DNA of 64,000 nt from Pusillimonas noertemannii (GTDB lineage Bacteria > Pseudomonadota > Gammaproteobacteria > Burkholderiales > Burkholderiaceae_B), in the NCBI RefSeq assembly GCF_003096595.1, contig NZ_QEKO01000009.1, positions 46,907 to 110,906 on the forward strand, given 5' to 3'. The translations under genes were made by a program, and so were the position numbers. Positions within the stretch are counted from its first letter, which is position 1; every line of letters begins with the position of its first letter. This document shows, piece by piece, positions 52,341 through 62,198 of this stretch. Below the pieces are notes generated by a model, which was given only the letters and a program-made list of their open reading frames with translations, did no database searches and was not told the origin of the DNA.

Positions 52341-54100
52341 GTTTCCGCCCACTGCACGAAGCAGACGGCCACAGGCATGTCGTGTTCGGCGAAATAGGCC
52401 AGCCAGCGACGCTGGTTGTCTTGAAGGCGGTCGCCCGGGCCCTTGACCTCGATCATGCGGTAGCGGCGCTGTTCGGGCCAGAACTGGATAAGGTCGGGAA
52501 AGCCCGAACGGTTGGCGGGAATGTCGGCCAGCAGGCGCAGGAACCATTTCTTGAGGTGTTCAGGCGGTATGCATTGCAGGGCATGTTGCAGCAGTTGGGT
52601 GTTCAGGGCCGGCCAATGCACGAAGGAGCATTGGCGTCCGGCCTTGGCGTCGAAGTTGGCCCGGATGGTGTGCAGGTATTGGCCGGAATCAAGCTGCGAC
52701 AGGCAGGTATCGAAGCGCGCCCGTCGCCTGTGCATGAAATCGGGCTCGCTCAGGTCGGCCGGCCCCCGCTGGAAAGGATGAAAAAAGGCGCCGGGCAGGG
52801 GAGCGAACAGCGCCTCCCAGCACAGCAGGCCGAACAGAGCGTTGACGAGCGTGTTCTCTACGTAGTGGGCCGGCGCCTCGGCCTGGTGCAGCTGCCGCCG
52901 CGCCAGTTCCTCGACGCCGTGCGCGGCATCTTCGGGCGGGGCATGCAGGGTAAGCGTTGCGGGCGGATGCGGCTTGAGCGCGGCCTGGACGGGTAAACCC
53001 AGCTTGCGCCTCAGCCGTGGATGCATGCGTGCCAGCTGCTGCGCCTCGGCCTCACTGGCGGGTTCGTTCAGCGCTGCCTCGGCGGCCAGCAGGGCCGGCT
53101 CGTAGAGCAGGGCCCGTTCAAGCACGCGTATGTGCCGCATTCTTGCCTCGCCGTGGCTGCTTGCGCCGTAGGCCCGCAGCGCCCCTTGCCAATCGTGGGT
53201 CCGCTCGCAAGCCTGGCCGATGCGGAACAGCAGCTTGGCGCGGCGGCGCTCTATCCAGGGGTTGGCATGGGCTTGCGGCGAAACGCAGGCCATGACGGCC
53301 GCGGCGTCTTCACCCGCCAGCAGGCGGTCTGAGCAGGCATGCAGATGCAGGTAGTCGTCGATGTCGCGCCGGCTTTCAAGGGCGCGGCACGAAGCCGAGA
53401 AGGCAACTGTCTCGTACCGCAGCAGGCCCAGGTCGGCCAGCACGAACTCGCTCCAATCCTGGCGAAGATTGCCGAAGAACATGAGTCTGAAGCGTTCGCA
53501 CAAGGGCATGACGAGCAGTTCGCAGACCGGGTCGCCGGCTTGCGCCCACCAGCCGGAAAGGGGGGCGAGGTACTCACGGCCGGCGGGCATGTGCACGCTG
53601 TGGCCGCGGGGCTCGCCGGAGAGCGCCGCTTCGGTGTGGGTGGCGGACAGCGGCGTTGCCACGGCGCCTGCTTCGGCCGAGGCGAAGCATGGGGGCAACG
53701 CCGTGGCCATCCGGGCATACATGGCCGCTTTCGACAATGTAGAGGGAAGGCCCTGGCCGGCGAATGCCCCAAGCAATTCGGGCTTGGTGAAAAGATCGAA
53801 CAATTGCCGCAGGCCAAGCAGCGGCGCATCGTCGACCCAGCCCGCCGCCACGAGCGGCGCCAGGGCCGGCGCGGCGGGGCCGATTTCGGGGTAGTGCAGC
53901 CGGCTTTGGCGGAACAGGACGCCCCGGCGCATGACCATGCGGGCCAGCAAGGCGCGCGACGCGCGTGGCAGGCCCCGATATTGCTGAATGAAGCGGGCCT
54001 CGACGCCGTTGAGGATGTCGGCGTAGCGCTGCTCGACCCAGTTCAGCACGAACTCGAAGTTGTCGAGGTAGTAGAAGGGGTTGTCGAGCTGCTTCGCCAT
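52337..54100 (-). CDS. FAN1-like VRR-NUC structure-specific nuclease
   Basis: 587 residues resembling bacterial FAN1: an N-terminal helical SAP/WH-like region (FEFVLNWVEQRYADILNG, SRALLARMVMRRGVLFRQS), a TPR-like middle (RIGQACERTHDWQGALRAYG, with AEARMRHIRVLERAL-type helices), and a C-terminal VRR-NUC domain with GFPDLIQFWP (Asp536) and MIEVKGPGDRLQDNQ (Glu551-x-Lys553). FAN1 enzymes cut flaps and interstrand-crosslink intermediates. The ATG at 54100 (MAKQLDNPFYYLDNF) lies 13 bp after a LexA box; the longer frame upstream crosses that box and is rejected. Confidence 0.9.
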   Translation of the reverse strand: MAKQLDNPFYYLDNFEFVLNWVEQRYADILNGVEARFIQQYRGLPRASRALLARMVMRRGVLFRQSRLHYPEIGPAAPALAPLVAAGWVDDAPLLGLRQLFDLFTKPELLGAFAGQGLPSTLSKAAMYARMATALPPCFASAEAGAVATPLSATHTEAALSGEPRGHSVHMPAGREYLAPLSGWWAQAGDPVCELLVMPLCERFRLMFFGNLRQDWSEFVLADLGLLRYETVAFSASCRALESRRDIDDYLHLHACSDRLLAGEDAAAVMACVSPQAHANPWIERRRAKLLFRIGQACERTHDWQGALRAYGASSHGEARMRHIRVLERALLYEPALLAAEAALNEPASEAEAQQLARMHPRLRRKLGLPVQAALKPHPPATLTLHAPPEDAAHGVEELARRQLHQAEAPAHYVENTLVNALFGLLCWEALFAPLPGAFFHPFQRGPADLSEPDFMHRRRARFDTCLSQLDSGQYLHTIRANFDAKAGRQCSFVHWPALNTQLLQHALQCIPPEHLKKWFLRLLADIPANRSGFPDLIQFWPEQRRYRMIEVKGPGDRLQDNQRRWLAYFAEHDMPVAVCFVQWAET

Positions 54101-54112
54101 GTATTCGATATG

Positions 54113-54128
54113 CTGTGTATAAAAACAG
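54113..54128 (-). promoter_or_regulatory. LexA (SOS) box of the FAN1-helicase operon
   Basis: CTGT-N8-ACAG with perfect arms (CTGTTTTTATACACAG on the minus strand), ending 13 bp before the VRR-NUC ATG. It is preceded by GATATACTGTT just like the imuA box, so both probably share a promoter architecture with the -10 overlapping LexA. Confidence 0.9.
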
Positions 54129-54235
54129 TATATCAGGCCGGCCCGGGCATGGAAAAATGGACACGGCGCCAGGCGCTGCACGGCCGAGGTGGCTGGCGGC
54201 GCCGACGCCGGCTTACATACGGGAAGGGAGACGAC

Positions 54236-55252
54236 ATGGCTGGAGCCGGGCTGTTGATGCTGCTGGACGACATCACCACCATACTGGATGATGTCGCGGC
54301 CATGACCAAGCTTGCAGGAAGAAAGACCGCCGGAGTGCTGGGCGACGACATCGCCCTCAACGCCGAACAGGTCAGCGGCGTGGCGGCAAAGCGCGAGCTT
54401 CCGGTCGTCTGGGCGGTGGCCAAGGGTTCATTCCTGAACAAGCTCATACTCGTTCCGCTGGCCCTGCTCATCAGCGCCGTCCTGCCCGCGGCCGTAACGC
54501 CCCTGCTCATGGTCGGGGGCCTCTTCCTTTGCTATGAAGGGGCCGAGAAGATCATCCATTCCTTTTTTCGCAAGGCGCACAAGGCGAACAGGGCTCATAA
54601 GCCCGCCGCGGAAGGCGGCCATGAAGCGGTCGCGGACGCGGAACCTCATGATGCGGCGCAGGCCCGGCAGGAAATGGCCGCTGTCACGGCCGACCTGGAT
54701 GCGGCCACCCTCAGGACGAACGAACAGGCGAAGATCAAGGGCGCCATACGCACCGACTTCATTCTGTCGGCCGAGATCGTGGCCATCACCCTGGGCACGG
54801 TGGCCAACGCGCCGTTCGGCACCCGCGCCCTGGTGGTGGCGGTGGTGGCCGTGCTGCTGACCATTCTCGTGTATGGCCTGGTGGCCACCGTGGTAAAGCT
54901 GGACGATGTCGGGGCCTATCTGCTGCGCCGCAAGGGCCCGCACACGACCGCCCGTCTGGCGCGAGCCACGGGGCGGGGCGTGCTGGCGTTCGCGCCCTAT
55001 CTGATGCGGGGCCTTTCAATCGCCGGCACGGCCGCCATGTTCCTGGTGGGCGGCGGCTTGCTCGTGCATGGCATTGCGCCGCTGGAAGGCTGGGTGCACC
55101 ACGCATTTCATCACGCCGCCGGCGAACACGTTTCCATACTGGAAGCGGTTTCGTCCTACCTGGGCCCCGCCTTGATCAGCGCCGCTACCGGCATCGTGGC
55201 GGGCTTCATCGTATATGGGGTGCTTGTGGCGCTGCGCCGCCTGCGCGGTTAG
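54236..55252 (+). CDS. DUF808 (YedI-like) inner-membrane protein
   Basis: 338-residue multi-pass membrane protein of the DUF808 family. The signature N-terminus GLLMLLDDITTILDDVA is followed by TKLAGRKTAGVLGDDIALNA, and hydrophobic segments include LVPLALLISAVLPAAVTPLL, ALVVAVVAVLLTILVYGLVA and ALISAATGIVAGFIVYGVLV. A short polar loop (about 110-150) is lineage-specific. Function unknown. GGGAG precedes the ATG at 54236; the very long upstream frame is antisense to the nuclease gene. Confidence 0.88.
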   Translation: MAGAGLLMLLDDITTILDDVAAMTKLAGRKTAGVLGDDIALNAEQVSGVAAKRELPVVWAVAKGSFLNKLILVPLALLISAVLPAAVTPLLMVGGLFLCYEGAEKIIHSFFRKAHKANRAHKPAAEGGHEAVADAEPHDAAQARQEMAAVTADLDAATLRTNEQAKIKGAIRTDFILSAEIVAITLGTVANAPFGTRALVVAVVAVLLTILVYGLVATVVKLDDVGAYLLRRKGPHTTARLARATGRGVLAFAPYLMRGLSIAGTAAMFLVGGGLLVHGIAPLEGWVHHAFHHAAGEHVSILEAVSSYLGPALISAATGIVAGFIVYGVLVALRRLRG

Positions 55253-55457
55253 AGGCGTTTGCGGTGCAGCCGCCTTCGGACGCTGATTTCGAGTTCGAGT
55301 GCGTGCTAGGGAAGCGTTTCCTCAAAGGAGCCTCTGTAGTGGATTGGCCCGACTGCATTGATGAGACCGCGCAGCGGCAAAAGAAATGTTTTGCGAACTG
55401 TTCCTGGGTCATGCCCACTTTTGCGCGGCCGGCCCAGGGGCTTCCCCACCTCGCGCG

Positions 55458-56456
55458 TCACTCTATATTCTGCGCCTGCTCGCGCATCTGCTCGATGAGC
55501 AGCTTGAGATCGATGGCGGCGCGGGTTACTTCGATGCCGCTGGCTTTCGAACCCAGCGTATTGGCTTCGCGGTTCATTTCCTGGAAGAGAAAATCGAGCC
55601 GCTTGCCGATGCTGCCCGTGGCCGCTTTGCCGGCGCCTTTGGGCTTGGCGGCCGAAGCGGCCGCGGAGGTCGGACTGCCGGTAGGGGACTTTGCGCCGGA
55701 GCCGACGGAAGAGGTGCCTGAGCCGCCCAACAGATGCTGAAGCTCGCTGATGTGCGAACGCAGGCGCGACAGCTCTTCGGCCACGTCGATGCGCAACGAG
55801 AACAGCGAGCTTTCCTGGGCGATGCGGGCCGAGAGTTCTTCGCCGCTGATCATCGACAGGCCCGCCGGGCTGGCGGCCTCGAGGGTTTCCCGCAACTTGG
55901 TGGCCAGTTTCTGCTGATGCTCGGCCAGCAGCCGCGGCACTTCGCCTTCGACTGTTTCGACGATATCGGCCACGCCGCGCGCGCAATCGAGCATCATGTC
56001 GGCCAGGCGCCTGCCTTCGCGCTCGCGGTTGGCCTGCAGTTCAAGCAGCGCCTGGCCGCTGGCCTCGGTGCACAGGGCGCTCCAGGCCCTGGGGTCGGGC
56101 GCCTCGTCGGAAGCGCTTGCGCCCTTGATGAGTTCGGCCAGGGTAGGGGCGGGCGTATCGGGAATGAAGGCGCGCGCGCGGCCCAGCTGTTCGGCCGTGC
56201 GCTTGAGATAGTCGTCGGCAAGTTCCTGTTCGGCGCTGTCGGCGGCGCGTGCGAACGAGGCGCGCACTTCGACCTTGCCGCGCCGAAGATGCGCGCCTAT
56301 CTGCTCGCGCAGCGGTGCTTCGGCCAGGCGCAGGTCGTCGGGCAGGCGCAGGCTGACATCCAGATAGCGGCTGTTGACCGTGCGGATTTCGACGGTAACG
56401 CTGCCCAGCGTGGATTCGGCGCGGGCGGCGCCAAAGGCGGTCATGCTGCTTATCAT
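55458..56456 (-). CDS. YicC-family endoribonuclease with low-complexity insert
   Basis: 332 residues. YicC_N domain: MISSMTAFGAARAESTLGSV, RTVNSRYLDVSLRLP. DUF1732 C-terminal domain: KRLDFLFQEMNREANTLGSK and IEVTRAAIDLKLLIEQMREQ. YicC proteins cleave RNA. Between HISELQHLL and GKRLDFLFQ an insert of about 40 residues rich in Ser/Ala/Gly/Lys (GSGAKSPTGSP...) is present, absent from typical homologues of about 290 residues. The start at 56456 matches the family; the gene is divergent from rph, as is usual. Confidence 0.92.
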   Translation of the reverse strand: MISSMTAFGAARAESTLGSVTVEIRTVNSRYLDVSLRLPDDLRLAEAPLREQIGAHLRRGKVEVRASFARAADSAEQELADDYLKRTAEQLGRARAFIPDTPAPTLAELIKGASASDEAPDPRAWSALCTEASGQALLELQANREREGRRLADMMLDCARGVADIVETVEGEVPRLLAEHQQKLATKLRETLEAASPAGLSMISGEELSARIAQESSLFSLRIDVAEELSRLRSHISELQHLLGGSGTSSVGSGAKSPTGSPTSAAASAAKPKGAGKAATGSIGKRLDFLFQEMNREANTLGSKASGIEVTRAAIDLKLLIEQMREQAQNIE

Positions 56457-56536
56457 GAATGGGTATCCTGCATAATGATGGGTGATCTCTATTATTGCCC
56501 ATGCGGGCAGCACCTTTCATCAAATCAGGAGTTTTC

Positions 56537-57277
56537 TTGTCTTCCAGTCCCGCTCCAAGGCCTTCAGGCCGTCTTCCAGACCAATTGCGCCCAGTCTCGC
56601 TTGAAACCGGCTACACACGCCATGCCGAAGGCTCAGTGCTGATCAGAATGGGCGACACCCATGTGCTGTGCAACGCCAGCGTGCTCGACAAGGTTCCGCC
56701 CTTCCTGAAGGGCAAGGGGCAGGGCTGGGTCACCGCCGAATACGGCATGCTGCCGCGCTCTACGCATACGCGCTCCGATCGCGAGGCGGCGCGGGGCAAG
56801 CAAAGCGGCCGCACGCAGGAAATCCAGCGTCTCATCGGGCGCAGCCTGCGCGCCGTGTTCGATCTTCAGGCGCTGGGCGAACGCACGCTTCATCTTGATT
56901 GCGATGTGATCCAGGCCGATGGCGGCACGCGCTGCGCCAGCATTACGGGCGCGTGGCTGGCGGCGGCGCTGGCCGTGCGGGGCCTGGTGCAGGGCGGCCA
57001 GCTTGCGGACAACCCGCTTCGCGATCACGTGGCCGCGGTGTCGGTCGGACTGGTGGGCGGCCAGCCCGTGCTCGACCTCGACTATCCGGAAGACTCGGGC
57101 TGCGGCGCCGACATGAACATCGTCATGACGGGCCAAGGCGGCTTTGTCGAGGTACAGGGTACGGCCGAAGGCCAGACATTCGACCGTTCTCAGCTCGACG
57201 CCTTGCTTGGCCTGGCCGCCCAGGGCATAGGGCAGCTGGTGCAATGGCAGAAGCAGGCGCTGTCGGGCGAGGCCTGA
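56537..57277 (+). CDS. rph: Ribonuclease PH
   Basis: 246-residue phosphorolytic 3'-5' exoribonuclease trimming tRNA 3' ends. [78 protein letters not shown] and [15 protein letters not shown] are all family motifs. A TTG start at 56537 is chosen because AGGAG lies 5 bp upstream and the length is then typical; an ATG at 56501 would add 12 residues. It heads rph-rdgB-hemW. Confidence 0.94.
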   Translation: MSSSPAPRPSGRLPDQLRPVSLETGYTRHAEGSVLIRMGDTHVLCNASVLDKVPPFLKGKGQGWVTAEYGMLPRSTHTRSDREAARGKQSGRTQEIQRLIGRSLRAVFDLQALGERTLHLDCDVIQADGGTRCASITGAWLAAALAVRGLVQGGQLADNPLRDHVAAVSVGLVGGQPVLDLDYPEDSGCGADMNIVMTGQGGFVEVQGTAEGQTFDRSQLDALLGLAAQGIGQLVQWQKQALSGEA

Positions 57278-57385
57278 AGCACGCTTCCAGAAGCCGGGCG
57301 CATTGGGGTTCCACCCGCCATGGCGTCCGGGCCGGCGCAGCCTGCGGCCCGAACCGGTCGGTTAAAATGCAGACATCGTCCATGT

Positions 57386-57416
57386 TGAAGGGCGCCGCCC
57401 ATGCGGGCGCCCTTCA
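57386..57416. repeat. Perfect 11-bp inverted repeat between rph and rdgB
   Basis: TGAAGGGCGCC (57386-57396) and GGCGCCCTTCA (57406-57416) form a strong hairpin with a 9-base loop in the 228-bp gap. No U-run follows. It may be a Rho-linked or processing structure between rph and rdgB. Confidence 0.45.
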
Positions 57417-57505
57417 TGCTCGGCCCCGTATAAGTTTCCAGCCTGCGCAGCTCATAGCTTGCAGCAGCCACTGTGCGGGCCCCGCTCATTTTTTATTTCA
57501 TTCCC

Positions 57506-58156
57506 ATGTCTTCCTACGCTCCCTCGTCCGAATCTCCCAGCGAATCCGCACTGTCCAAAGTCGTTCTGGCCTCCAACAATGCCGGCAAGCTCAAGGAATT
57601 TTCAGCCATTCTGGCCAGCGTGGGCATGCGGATGGTGCCGCAAGGGGAACTGGGCGTCGGCGAGGCCGAAGAGCCTTACGCCACGTTCGTCGAGAACGCG
57701 CTGACCAAGGCCCGCCATGCCAGCCGGCATACGGGCTTGCCGGCCTTGGCCGATGACTCGGGTCTGTGCGTCGATTGCCTGGGCGGTGCGCCCGGCGTGT
57801 ATTCGGCGCGCTACGCCAGCCTGGACGGCGGTGAAAAATCCGATGCGGCCAACAATAGGCTGCTGCTGCAAACCCTTGAAGGGCAAGCCGATCGTTCCGC
57901 GTCTTACGTTGCCGTGCTGGTCTACGTGCGCAGCGCGGACGACCCCCGGCCCATCATTGCCGAAGGCGTATGGCACGGCCAGATCGCGCTCGAGCCCGCG
58001 GGCGCGAATGGCTTCGGCTACGACCCTTACTTCTACCTGCCCGACCTGGGCAGGACGGCGGCCGAACTGGCTCCCGAAGAAAAAAATAGCCATAGCCATC
58101 GTTCGCGCGCTTTGCGCAAATTGCTTCGTGCTCTTGCGGGGCACGACGAGTCCTAA
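57506..58156 (+). CDS. rdgB: XTP/dITP diphosphatase (RdgB/HAM1)
   Basis: 216-residue house-cleaning NTPase that hydrolyses dITP/XTP. VVLASNNAGKLKEFSAIL gives the SNNxxK substrate motif; FVENALTKARHASRHTGLPA, LADDSGLCVDCLGGAPGVYSAR and GANGFGYDPYFYLP follow, with catalytic Asp in ADDSG. The N-terminal 17 residues are Ser/Pro-rich and not conserved, so a shorter start is possible, though no better ATG exists. hemW starts at the base after its stop. Confidence 0.93.
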   Translation: MSSYAPSSESPSESALSKVVLASNNAGKLKEFSAILASVGMRMVPQGELGVGEAEEPYATFVENALTKARHASRHTGLPALADDSGLCVDCLGGAPGVYSARYASLDGGEKSDAANNRLLLQTLEGQADRSASYVAVLVYVRSADDPRPIIAEGVWHGQIALEPAGANGFGYDPYFYLPDLGRTAAELAPEEKNSHSHRSRALRKLLRALAGHDES

Positions 58157-59377
58157 GTGCAAAAGGTCATACGCATTGCGCCCGAGGGCAAGGCCGCGCC
58201 GGCCTCGGCTTTTGGCGGTGGCATCAGGCTGGCCAGCCTTCCGCCGCTCTCGCTGTACGTGCACGTGCCCTGGTGCGTGCGCAAATGTCCTTACTGTGAT
58301 TTCAATTCGCACGAACTGAAGGGCGAGTTGCCCGAGCAGGAGTATCTGTCGGCGCTGCGTGCGGATCTGGAACAGGCGCTGCCCCTGATATGGGGCAGGC
58401 AGGTGCATACGGTCTTTATCGGCGGGGGCACGCCCAGCCTGCTGTCGGCCGCGGCGGTGGATGAAATGCTGGCCATGTTCCGCGCCTGCCTGAACCTTTG
58501 GCCCGATGCCGAAATCACCATGGAAGCCAACCCGGGCACGGTCGAGGCGGCGCGTTTCCAGGACTACGCGCGCAGCGGCGTCAATCGCGTGTCGCTGGGC
58601 ATACAAAGCTTCGACGATGCCGCGCTGGCGGCCCTGGGCCGCATACACGATTCAGCCCAGGCCAGGCGTGCCATCGAGGCTGCGCAAAAGGCTTTCGGCC
58701 GCGTCAACCTCGACCTGATGTTCGCGCTGCCCGGCCAGAGCCCCGATGCCTGTCGCGCCGATTTGCAAACGGCCATGGCCTTCGGCACCGAACACCTTTC
58801 CCTGTACAACCTTACCCTCGAACCCAACACGGTCTTTGCCAAGTATCCGCCGCCGGCCTTGCCCGACGACGACACGGCCGCGGCCATGCAGGACACGGTG
58901 GCGCAGCTGGCCGAAGAGGGCGGCTGGCAACGCTACGAGGTGTCGGCCTACGCCCGGCCGCAAGGGCGCAGCCGTCACAACCTCAATTACTGGGAGTTCG
59001 GCGATTACCTGGGCATTGGGCCGGGCGCGCACGGCAAGCTGTCCTTTCCCGACCGCATCCTGCGCCAGTCGCGGCTGCGCCAGCCGCAATCGTGGATGAC
59101 GGCGGCCCTGCAGCGGCAAGGTGGCCATATCGCCGAAGAACGCAGTGTAGAGGCTTCGGAGCTGCCCTTCGAGTTCATGCTGAACGCCCTGCGCCTGAAG
59201 CACGGCGTAAGCGCCGCCAGCTTCGAAGAGCGCACGGGCTTGAGCCTGGCCGCCATTTTGCCGGTTGTGAACCGGGCGGTGGCCAAGGGCCTGCTGCAAA
59301 GCGACCCTTCGCGCATCCAGGCCACGCCGCTGGGCTGGCGTTTCTTGAACGACCTGCAGGCCATGTTTCTGGATTAG
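58157..59377 (+). CDS. hemW: Radical SAM heme chaperone HemW
   Basis: 406 residues. The radical-SAM cluster is CxxxCxxC at Cys40, Cys44 and Cys47 ([12 protein letters not shown]); [42 protein letters not shown] and [11 protein letters not shown] are HemW signatures. It binds heme and delivers it to target proteins, unlike HemN, which has an extra cysteine. The start is GTG at 58157, directly abutting the rdgB stop, so translation is coupled. Confidence 0.92.
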   Translation: MQKVIRIAPEGKAAPASAFGGGIRLASLPPLSLYVHVPWCVRKCPYCDFNSHELKGELPEQEYLSALRADLEQALPLIWGRQVHTVFIGGGTPSLLSAAAVDEMLAMFRACLNLWPDAEITMEANPGTVEAARFQDYARSGVNRVSLGIQSFDDAALAALGRIHDSAQARRAIEAAQKAFGRVNLDLMFALPGQSPDACRADLQTAMAFGTEHLSLYNLTLEPNTVFAKYPPPALPDDDTAAAMQDTVAQLAEEGGWQRYEVSAYARPQGRSRHNLNYWEFGDYLGIGPGAHGKLSFPDRILRQSRLRQPQSWMTAALQRQGGHIAEERSVEASELPFEFMLNALRLKHGVSAASFEERTGLSLAAILPVVNRAVAKGLLQSDPSRIQATPLGWRFLNDLQAMFLD

Positions 59378-59432
59378 ACCTGTTAACAGCCCCTGGCCGC
59401 TTACCACTGGTTTCCATAATGGCGGAATACCG

Positions 59433-59490
59433 TGCACCGGCTTTGCACTACAATTTGACCCAATATGGGGCGTTGCACCAAAACAGGGCG
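59433..59490 (+). promoter_or_regulatory. Candidate NtrC-binding sites upstream of glnA
   Basis: TGCACCGGCTTTGCACT (59433-59449) and TGCACCAAAACAGGGCG (59474-59490) each begin with the TGCACC half of the NtrC consensus, 41 bp apart, lying about 75-130 bp upstream of the sigma-54 promoter. The right half-sites are imperfect. NtrC is encoded in the same operon. Confidence 0.45.
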
Positions 59491-59563
59491 TTTTCCGCAT
59501 TCAAAACACCTGATATTTCCCGAAACCAAGCAGGCGCCGCTGTGCCAGGCCTGCCGAAGAAAC

Positions 59564-59578
59564 TGGCATGGATGTTGC
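59564..59578 (+). promoter_or_regulatory. Sigma-54 (-24/-12) promoter of glnA
   Basis: TGGCATGGATGTTGC matches TGGCACG-N4-TTGC at all but one fixed base, with GG and GC exactly 10 bp apart. It ends 50 bp before the glnA ATG, so transcription would start near 59590. Confidence 0.8.
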
Positions 59579-59628
59579 GTAATGCATATCGACGTCCTAT
59601 TTTTGACATTCACCAGCCTGGAGCATCT

Positions 59629-61041
59629 ATGTCCACCGCAGAAGATATTGTGAAGCTGATCGCCGAACGCGAAGTCGCCTTCGTGGATTTTCGTTTTACC
59701 GACACGCTCGGCCGCGAGCACCACATGACGGTCCCCGGCGGCACCGTCGACGAAGAAAAAATGGAATCCGGACAGGCTTTCGATGGTTCGTCGATCGCGG
59801 GCTGGAAGGGCATCGAAGCCTCGGACATGCTGTTGATGCCCGATCCCTCTACCGCGCGCCTGGATCCCTTCCGCGAAGAAAGCACGCTCATTCTTACCTG
59901 CGACGTGCTCGAGCCTTCCGATCTCAAAGGATACGACCGCGATCCTCGTTCGCTGGCCCGCCGCGCTGAAGCCTACCTGAAGTCCAGCGGCCTGGGCGAC
60001 ACCGCCTACTTCGGCCCCGAGCCCGAGTTCTTCGTGTTCGACGGCATCACCTGGAACGACGACGCCTCGGGCTGCTTCGTCAAGATCAAGTCCGAAGAGG
60101 GCTCCTGGTCTCGCGGCCTCGAACTGGAAGGCGGCAACATGGGCCACCGGCCTTCGGTCAAGGGCGGCTACGTGCCCGTGCCCCCGGTCGACTCCTTCCA
60201 CGACATGCGCTCTGAAATGTGCCTGCTGCTGGAGCAGCAGGGCGTGCCCGTCGAGGTGCACCACCACGAGGTGGCCGGCCCCGGCCAGATGGAGATCGGC
60301 ACCCGCTTCTCCACCCTGGTGGAGCGCGCGGACTGGAACCAGATCTTGAAGTACACCATTCATAACGTGGCCCACGTCTATGGCAAGACGGCCACCTTCA
60401 TGCCCAAGCCCGTGGTGGGCGACAACGGTTCGGGCATGCACGTGCACCAGTCCATCTGGAAGGACGGCCAGAACCTGTTCGCCGGCAACGGCTATGCGGG
60501 CCTGTCCGAGTTCGCCCTGTTCTACATCGGCGGCATCATCAAGCATGCGCGGGCGCTGAATGCGCTCACCAATCCCTCGACCAACTCGTACAAGCGCCTG
60601 GTGCCTCACTTCGAGGCCCCGGTCAAGCTGGCGTACTCGGCGCGCAATCGTTCCGCGTCCATCCGCATTCCTTATGTCAGCAGCCCCAAGGCGCGGCGGG
60701 TCGAGGCGCGTTTCCCCGATCCCCTGGCCAATCCCTACCTGGCTTTCTCGGCCATGATGATGGCCGGCCTGGACGGCGTGCAGAACAAGATCCACCCGGG
60801 CGATCCGGCCGACAAGAACCTGTACGACCTGCCGCCCGAAGAAGACGCCAAGATTCCGACGGTATGTGCTTCGCTCGAGCAGGCCATCGAGTCGCTGGAT
60901 GCGGATCGCGAGTTCCTGACGCGCGGCGGCGTCTTCAGCAACGACATGCTCGACGCCTATCTCGAACTCAAGATGGCCGAGGTCACGCGCCTGCGCATGA
61001 CCACCCATCCGGTCGAGTTCGACATGTACTACAGCCTGTAG
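59629..61041 (+). CDS. glnA: Glutamine synthetase type I
   Basis: 470-residue dodecameric enzyme making glutamine from glutamate, ammonia and [71 protein letters not shown] trimmed to [12 protein letters not shown], and NRSASIRIP are class I motifs. The adenylylation tyrosine is Tyr399 in [10 protein letters not shown], so activity should be controlled by GlnE. The start at 59629 is downstream of a sigma-54 promoter. ntrB and ntrC follow. Confidence 0.97.
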   Translation: MSTAEDIVKLIAEREVAFVDFRFTDTLGREHHMTVPGGTVDEEKMESGQAFDGSSIAGWKGIEASDMLLMPDPSTARLDPFREESTLILTCDVLEPSDLKGYDRDPRSLARRAEAYLKSSGLGDTAYFGPEPEFFVFDGITWNDDASGCFVKIKSEEGSWSRGLELEGGNMGHRPSVKGGYVPVPPVDSFHDMRSEMCLLLEQQGVPVEVHHHEVAGPGQMEIGTRFSTLVERADWNQILKYTIHNVAHVYGKTATFMPKPVVGDNGSGMHVHQSIWKDGQNLFAGNGYAGLSEFALFYIGGIIKHARALNALTNPSTNSYKRLVPHFEAPVKLAYSARNRSASIRIPYVSSPKARRVEARFPDPLANPYLAFSAMMMAGLDGVQNKIHPGDPADKNLYDLPPEEDAKIPTVCASLEQAIESLDADREFLTRGGVFSNDMLDAYLELKMAEVTRLRMTTHPVEFDMYYSL

Positions 61042-61069
61042 GCATGAACTCGGGCAGGCGGGCGAAGCG

Positions 61070-62125
61070 ATGACATCATTCGATCACTTCGACCTGCTTG
61101 CCACCGCAATACTGGCGCTGGACGATGACGGCCTGGTGCTGCAGGCCAACGTGGCGGCGCAAGAGCTGTTCGGCTTGTCTCAGCGCCAGTTGGCCGGCAT
61201 GGATGCACTGGCCTTGTTTGCCGGCGACGCGGCGCTCGAGTCGCGCTTTGTGGACGCGGTGCGCGGACACTACGGCGTTCTGCGGCTGGCCACCATGGCC
61301 AGGACTTCGGCGGCCGACTTGCCGGTGGGCGTTACCGTGGCGCCCGTCGACCACCCCGACTGGGCCGCATTGCTCGAGGTTCGCAGCCTGGAGCACCAGG
61401 GCGCGCCCGACCGCACTCAGCAGTTGAGCAAAGAACTGCAGGTGCAAAGGGAATCTCTGCGCAATCTGGCTCACGAGGTCAAGAACCCCTTGGGCGGCAT
61501 CCGCGGGGCGGCCCAGTTGCTCGAGGCCGAACTGGGCCAAGGCGGCCTGCGCGAATACACCAGCGTCATCGTCGGCGAGGCCGACCGGCTTCGAGCGCTG
61601 ATCGACCGGCTTATCGCGCCGCAAGGCGACAGCCTGAAAATGCTGCGCTTCAATATTCACGAAATCTGCGAACGCGTATTCACCCTGGTGCGCGCCGAGT
61701 TTTCACCGGCCGTCGAAGTGCGGCGCGACTACGACGCCTCGGTTCCGGATCTGACCGGCGATCGCGAAAGGCTTGTCCAGGCCTTGCTGAACGTCGCCCG
61801 CAACGGCGCGCAGGCGCTGCTCGAGCATGGGTCGGAATCGAAGCCGGTGCTTACCCTGCGCACCCGCATCGGGCGCCAGCTGGTGCTGGCCAGCCGCCCC
61901 GTCCGCATGGGGGTGGTGATATCCGTCATCGACAACGGGCCGGGCGTACCCGAAGCGCTGCGCGAGAAGGTCTTTCATCCGCTGGTAACGGGGCGCGCAA
62001 GCGGAACCGGCCTGGGTCTGAGCCTTGCTCAGGAGTTCGTGCAGCAGCATGGCGGCATCATCGAATTCGATTCCTGCCCCGGTTGTACGGAGTTTCGCCT
62101 GATACTGCCGCTGGAGTCGCCATGA
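61070..62125 (+). CDS. glnL: Nitrogen regulation sensor kinase NtrB (GlnL)
   Basis: 351-residue cytosolic histidine kinase. An N-terminal PAS domain (LLATAILALDDDGLVLQAN, AQELFGLSQRQLAGMD) is followed by the H box with His135 (NLAHEVKNPLGGIRGAAQLL), an N box (NVARNGAQALLE), and G boxes (VIDNGPGVPEALREKVFHPL, ASGTGLGLSLAQEFVQQHGG). Controlled by PII, it phosphorylates or dephosphorylates NtrC. It is 28 bp after glnA. Confidence 0.94.
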   Translation: MTSFDHFDLLATAILALDDDGLVLQANVAAQELFGLSQRQLAGMDALALFAGDAALESRFVDAVRGHYGVLRLATMARTSAADLPVGVTVAPVDHPDWAALLEVRSLEHQGAPDRTQQLSKELQVQRESLRNLAHEVKNPLGGIRGAAQLLEAELGQGGLREYTSVIVGEADRLRALIDRLIAPQGDSLKMLRFNIHEICERVFTLVRAEFSPAVEVRRDYDASVPDLTGDRERLVQALLNVARNGAQALLEHGSESKPVLTLRTRIGRQLVLASRPVRMGVVISVIDNGPGVPEALREKVFHPLVTGRASGTGLGLSLAQEFVQQHGGIIEFDSCPGCTEFRLILPLESP

Positions 62126-62198
62126 AGCCGGCGTGGACCGACGAATTCGAACCCTCGATCCGCGCAGCGGCTGCGCTCGATTTCTCTTTGGAGTTGCC

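Noticed and set aside
55206..55418. Short minus-strand frame with an HTH-like MTQEQFAKHF start
   Set aside because: Only about ten residues resemble an HTH; the rest is unlike any domain and it overlaps the end of the DUF808 gene. Could be a gene remnant but cannot be supported.
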